A DNA stretch of 7,639 bases from Methanomassiliicoccales archaeon. Its GTDB lineage: Archaea > Thermoplasmatota > Thermoplasmata > Methanomassiliicoccales > UBA472. A program made the translations under genes and the position numbers. Positions 6,060-7,639 of this stretch are shown here, one piece after another; the stretch's first letter is position 1, and each line of letters begins with the position of its first letter. The notes under the pieces are model-generated. The model was not told the origin of the DNA. It saw only the letters and a program-made list of their open reading frames with translations, and did no database searches. The stretch spans positions 1 through 7,639 of the forward strand of contig DUJZ01000039.1 in assembly GCA_013329565.1 (NCBI GenBank), written 5' to 3'.

Positions 6060-6669
6060 GGAATGTGCTGTACAGCAGATTCAGAGCGAAGTATAGCAGC
6101 ACCAGTGCGCAGATCAAGCTCAGAGCCCGGAACAGCTTCGGCGTGATGTACCGCTTTCCGTGACCGATGAGCGCCGAGTACGACGTACCCCAGATGATCG
6201 CTCCGATGAGATAACCGAAGTAGAACACCACGAAGTCCATGAGCCCGGGGTCGGACATTATTACCGCTATGCTCGAGCTTCCGATCCCTATCCAGAACGG
6301 TAGCTGGAACGGATTGGCGAAGGACATTATCACGCCGGTGACGAAGTCGGTGTGCCCTTTCGGCGCGTCGACCTCCGGGATCTCCTTCTTCCGGGCGTCC
6401 ATGAACCCCTGGTAGGCGAGATAGATAAGGAACGCCGCACCGACCATTGCCAGTACGATCCTCGCGACATCGTTGTCCCAGATGACGGCTAGTCCCGCCA
6501 ACGCTATCACCGCCCAGCTCATGTCGCCGACTATGGAGCCCATCTCGACCCCTAACGCTCGTCGGAAGCCGCCGGTGACCCCGACGCGAAGCGCCTGCGT
6601 GTTTACGGCGCCTGGCGTTGCGCAGAAGATCAGGCTGAGCGCCAGGGCGGCCAGGAACAGGCGGTACAT
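6049..6669 (-). CDS. LysE/RhtB-family amino-acid or metabolite exporter
   Basis: A 206-residue integral membrane protein of typical LysE/RhtB length, a family of proton-driven exporters of amino acids and related small molecules. About six hydrophobic segments are seen, near 1-18, 45-65, 68-89, 110-137, 143-167 and 178-202. The family landmark in the first loop is present: ATPGAVNTQALRVGVTGG (17-34), followed by RALGVEMGSIVGD (37-49). A charged loop (DARKKE, 91-96) follows helix 3, and FANPFQLPFW (117-126) is the second conserved loop. The substrate cannot be read from the sequence. The ATG at 6669 has a TATA-like GTATAAGA 30 nt upstream, in the 36-bp gap after feoB, so it may have its own leaderless promoter although it follows feoB on the same strand. 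Its stop lies inside the 3' end of gltX. Confidence 0.88.
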   Translation of the reverse strand: MYRLFLAALALSLIFCATPGAVNTQALRVGVTGGFRRALGVEMGSIVGDMSWAVIALAGLAVIWDNDVARIVLAMVGAAFLIYLAYQGFMDARKKEIPEVDAPKGHTDFVTGVIMSFANPFQLPFWIGIGSSSIAVIMSDPGLMDFVVFYFGYLIGAIIWGTSYSALIGHGKRYITPKLFRALSLICALVLLYFALNLLYSTFLSG

Positions 6670-6691
6670 CCGTCCCGGGTAACGCCTCCGG

Positions 6692-6699
6692 TCTTATAC
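6692..6699 (-). promoter_or_regulatory. TATA-like box for the LysE-family gene
   Basis: GTATAAGA on the minus strand begins 30 nt before the ATG at 6669, between the feoB stop and lysE. A GGAGG (6685-6689) lies 15 nt before the ATG, outside the normal Shine-Dalgarno window. Independent leaderless transcription is therefore more likely than translation from a feoB read-through message, though both may occur. Confidence 0.5.
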
Positions 6700-6705
6700 C
6701 TTTTC

Positions 6706-7639
6706 CTAGAACACCTGGAACAGGAAGTTGGCCATTCCTCCGAGCGTGAACGCCAGCACTATCGACGCGAAGGACATCTTCAGCGTGTCCTTGAGACCGT
6801 ACTCGCGTATCATCACCGCGAAAGCGGACATGCAGGGCATGAACGTGGCCATGACCAAGGCGAACACGAACAGCTGCTCCACGGTCATTACCGTTGCGAG
6901 ATTCGCGGTTCCGAAGAGCACGACCAGCAACTGGAAGGACATCTCCTTGCGCAGCACGCCGAACACCAGGGCGACGATTATGATCGCCGGAAGTCCTAAC
7001 CAGCCCTCGGTGAAGAACGCTAACGGCTCAACGAGCATGTCCAGTACGCCGTAGGCGTTAAGCAGCTCCAGGGCGATGCTTCCTATCAGCAGTATCGGGA
7101 AGGCGATGACGAAGAACTCCTTGATGCGCATCCAGGTCTTCTTGAGAATGTTGTCGACGCGGGGCACGCTGAGGTCCGGTATCTCGATCATCAGGCTGGT
7201 CGGCTCGAACTTGATGGCCTTGTGCAGCAGCCGTCCCAGTATCAATACCAGACCGAGCAGGATGCCCAGTATGGCGAGCACATACACGATGCCGCCGTAG
7301 TTGCCCACCGTTCCGATGATAACGGCCATCTGCGCCGAGCAGGGAATGGCCATTATGATGATGGTGCCGAGGATCAGCTTCTCCCGACGGGACTCGATGA
7401 CCCTGGTAGCCAGTATCGCCGGGACGTTGCAACCCATTCCCACCAGCATCGGGATTATGGCCTGACCATGCAGCCCTATCTTGTGCATCACCCCGTCCAG
7501 AAGCACGACCACCCGGGGAAGATATCCGGAGTCCTCCAGTAACGCCAGTATCAGGTAGAACAGCAGGATGTACGGAACGACGATTGCCAAAATGGCCTGG
7601 ATGCTGAGGTCCACTCCGGATGCCAGCGCTTGACCTAGC
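6706..7639 (-). CDS. feoB: Ferrous iron transporter FeoB, C-terminal membrane part (partial)
   Basis: FeoB imports Fe(II) across the cytoplasmic membrane, using an N-terminal G-protein domain and a C-terminal membrane pore. Only about the last 310 residues are here. The frame is open to the right edge, so the 5' end and the G domain lie outside the window; the GTG at 7614 is not the real start. Numbering from that GTG, Gate-domain features are LLEDSGYLPRVVVLLD (25-40), GMGCNVPAI (59-67) with a conserved Cys62, and PCSAQ (91-95) with Cys92. Further on are GVLRKE (219-224) and the second Gate motif MPCMSAFAVMIREYG (259-273) with Cys261. Multiple hydrophobic helices lie between, and the TAG stop is at 6706-6708. 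No FeoA-like gene is visible. The gene looks intact as far as seen. Confidence 0.95.
   Translation of the reverse strand, partial: LGQALASGVDLSIQAILAIVVPYILLFYLILALLEDSGYLPRVVVLLDGVMHKIGLHGQAIIPMLVGMGCNVPAILATRVIESRREKLILGTIIIMAIPCSAQMAVIIGTVGNYGGIVYVLAILGILLGLVLILGRLLHKAIKFEPTSLMIEIPDLSVPRVDNILKKTWMRIKEFFVIAFPILLIGSIALELLNAYGVLDMLVEPLAFFTEGWLGLPAIIIVALVFGVLRKEMSFQLLVVLFGTANLATVMTVEQLFVFALVMATFMPCMSAFAVMIREYGLKDTLKMSFASIVLAFTLGGMANFLFQVF

Overview
The window looks like ordinary chromosomal DNA from a GC-rich archaeon, probably of the Thermoplasmatota and plausibly close to Methanomassiliicoccales. The archaeal signs are an archaeal-type glutamyl-tRNA synthetase with its N-terminal extension, a short UbiD-family decarboxylase of the kind found across archaea, TATA-box promoters about 30 nt upstream of several start codons with no usable Shine-Dalgarno (SD) sequence, and a zinc-ribbon membrane protein. 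The order-level placement is an inference from gene style and composition, not something the sequence proves.

Layout from left to right: (1) 1-261 is non-coding and carries TATA-like elements and two tandem hairpins in front of purA. (2) 262-1548 (+) is purA, adenylosuccinate synthetase, complete with its catalytic residues. (3) About 1603-2166 (+) encodes a small multi-pass membrane protein with several histidines, unrecognised. (4) 2216-2836 (-) encodes a zinc-ribbon protein with a Pro/Gln/Gly/Tyr-rich linker and a membrane domain; it starts at TTG. (5) 2837-3019 is intergenic, with a promoter for the preceding minus-strand gene. (6) 3020-4291 (-) is a UbiD-family prenylated-FMN decarboxylase, a candidate for anhydromevalonate phosphate decarboxylase of the archaeal mevalonate pathway. 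(7) 4292-4376 is a short divergent promoter region. (8) 4377-6059 (+) is gltX, glutamyl-tRNA synthetase, with a degenerate KMSKS loop. (9) 6049-6669 (-) is a LysE/RhtB-family exporter that overlaps the 3' end of gltX by 11 bp. (10) 6706-7639 (-) is the C-terminal membrane half of FeoB, running off the right edge.

The genes do not form one pathway. They are mostly single-gene transcription units for purine synthesis, isoprenoid or other decarboxylation chemistry, translation, and membrane transport. The most consistent pattern is regulatory. Two genes (purA and the zinc-ribbon gene) have a GGAGG exactly 7 nt before the start codon. Four others (the His-rich membrane protein, ubiD, gltX, lysE) have a TATA-like box about 29-31 nt before a start codon, as expected for leaderless mRNAs. 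I see no mobile element, CRISPR array, tRNA, rRNA or defence system, and no evidence of an undescribed multi-gene system. The best leads are the purA leader hairpins, the degenerate GluRS KMSKS loop, the role of the UbiD homologue and the two unassigned membrane proteins.
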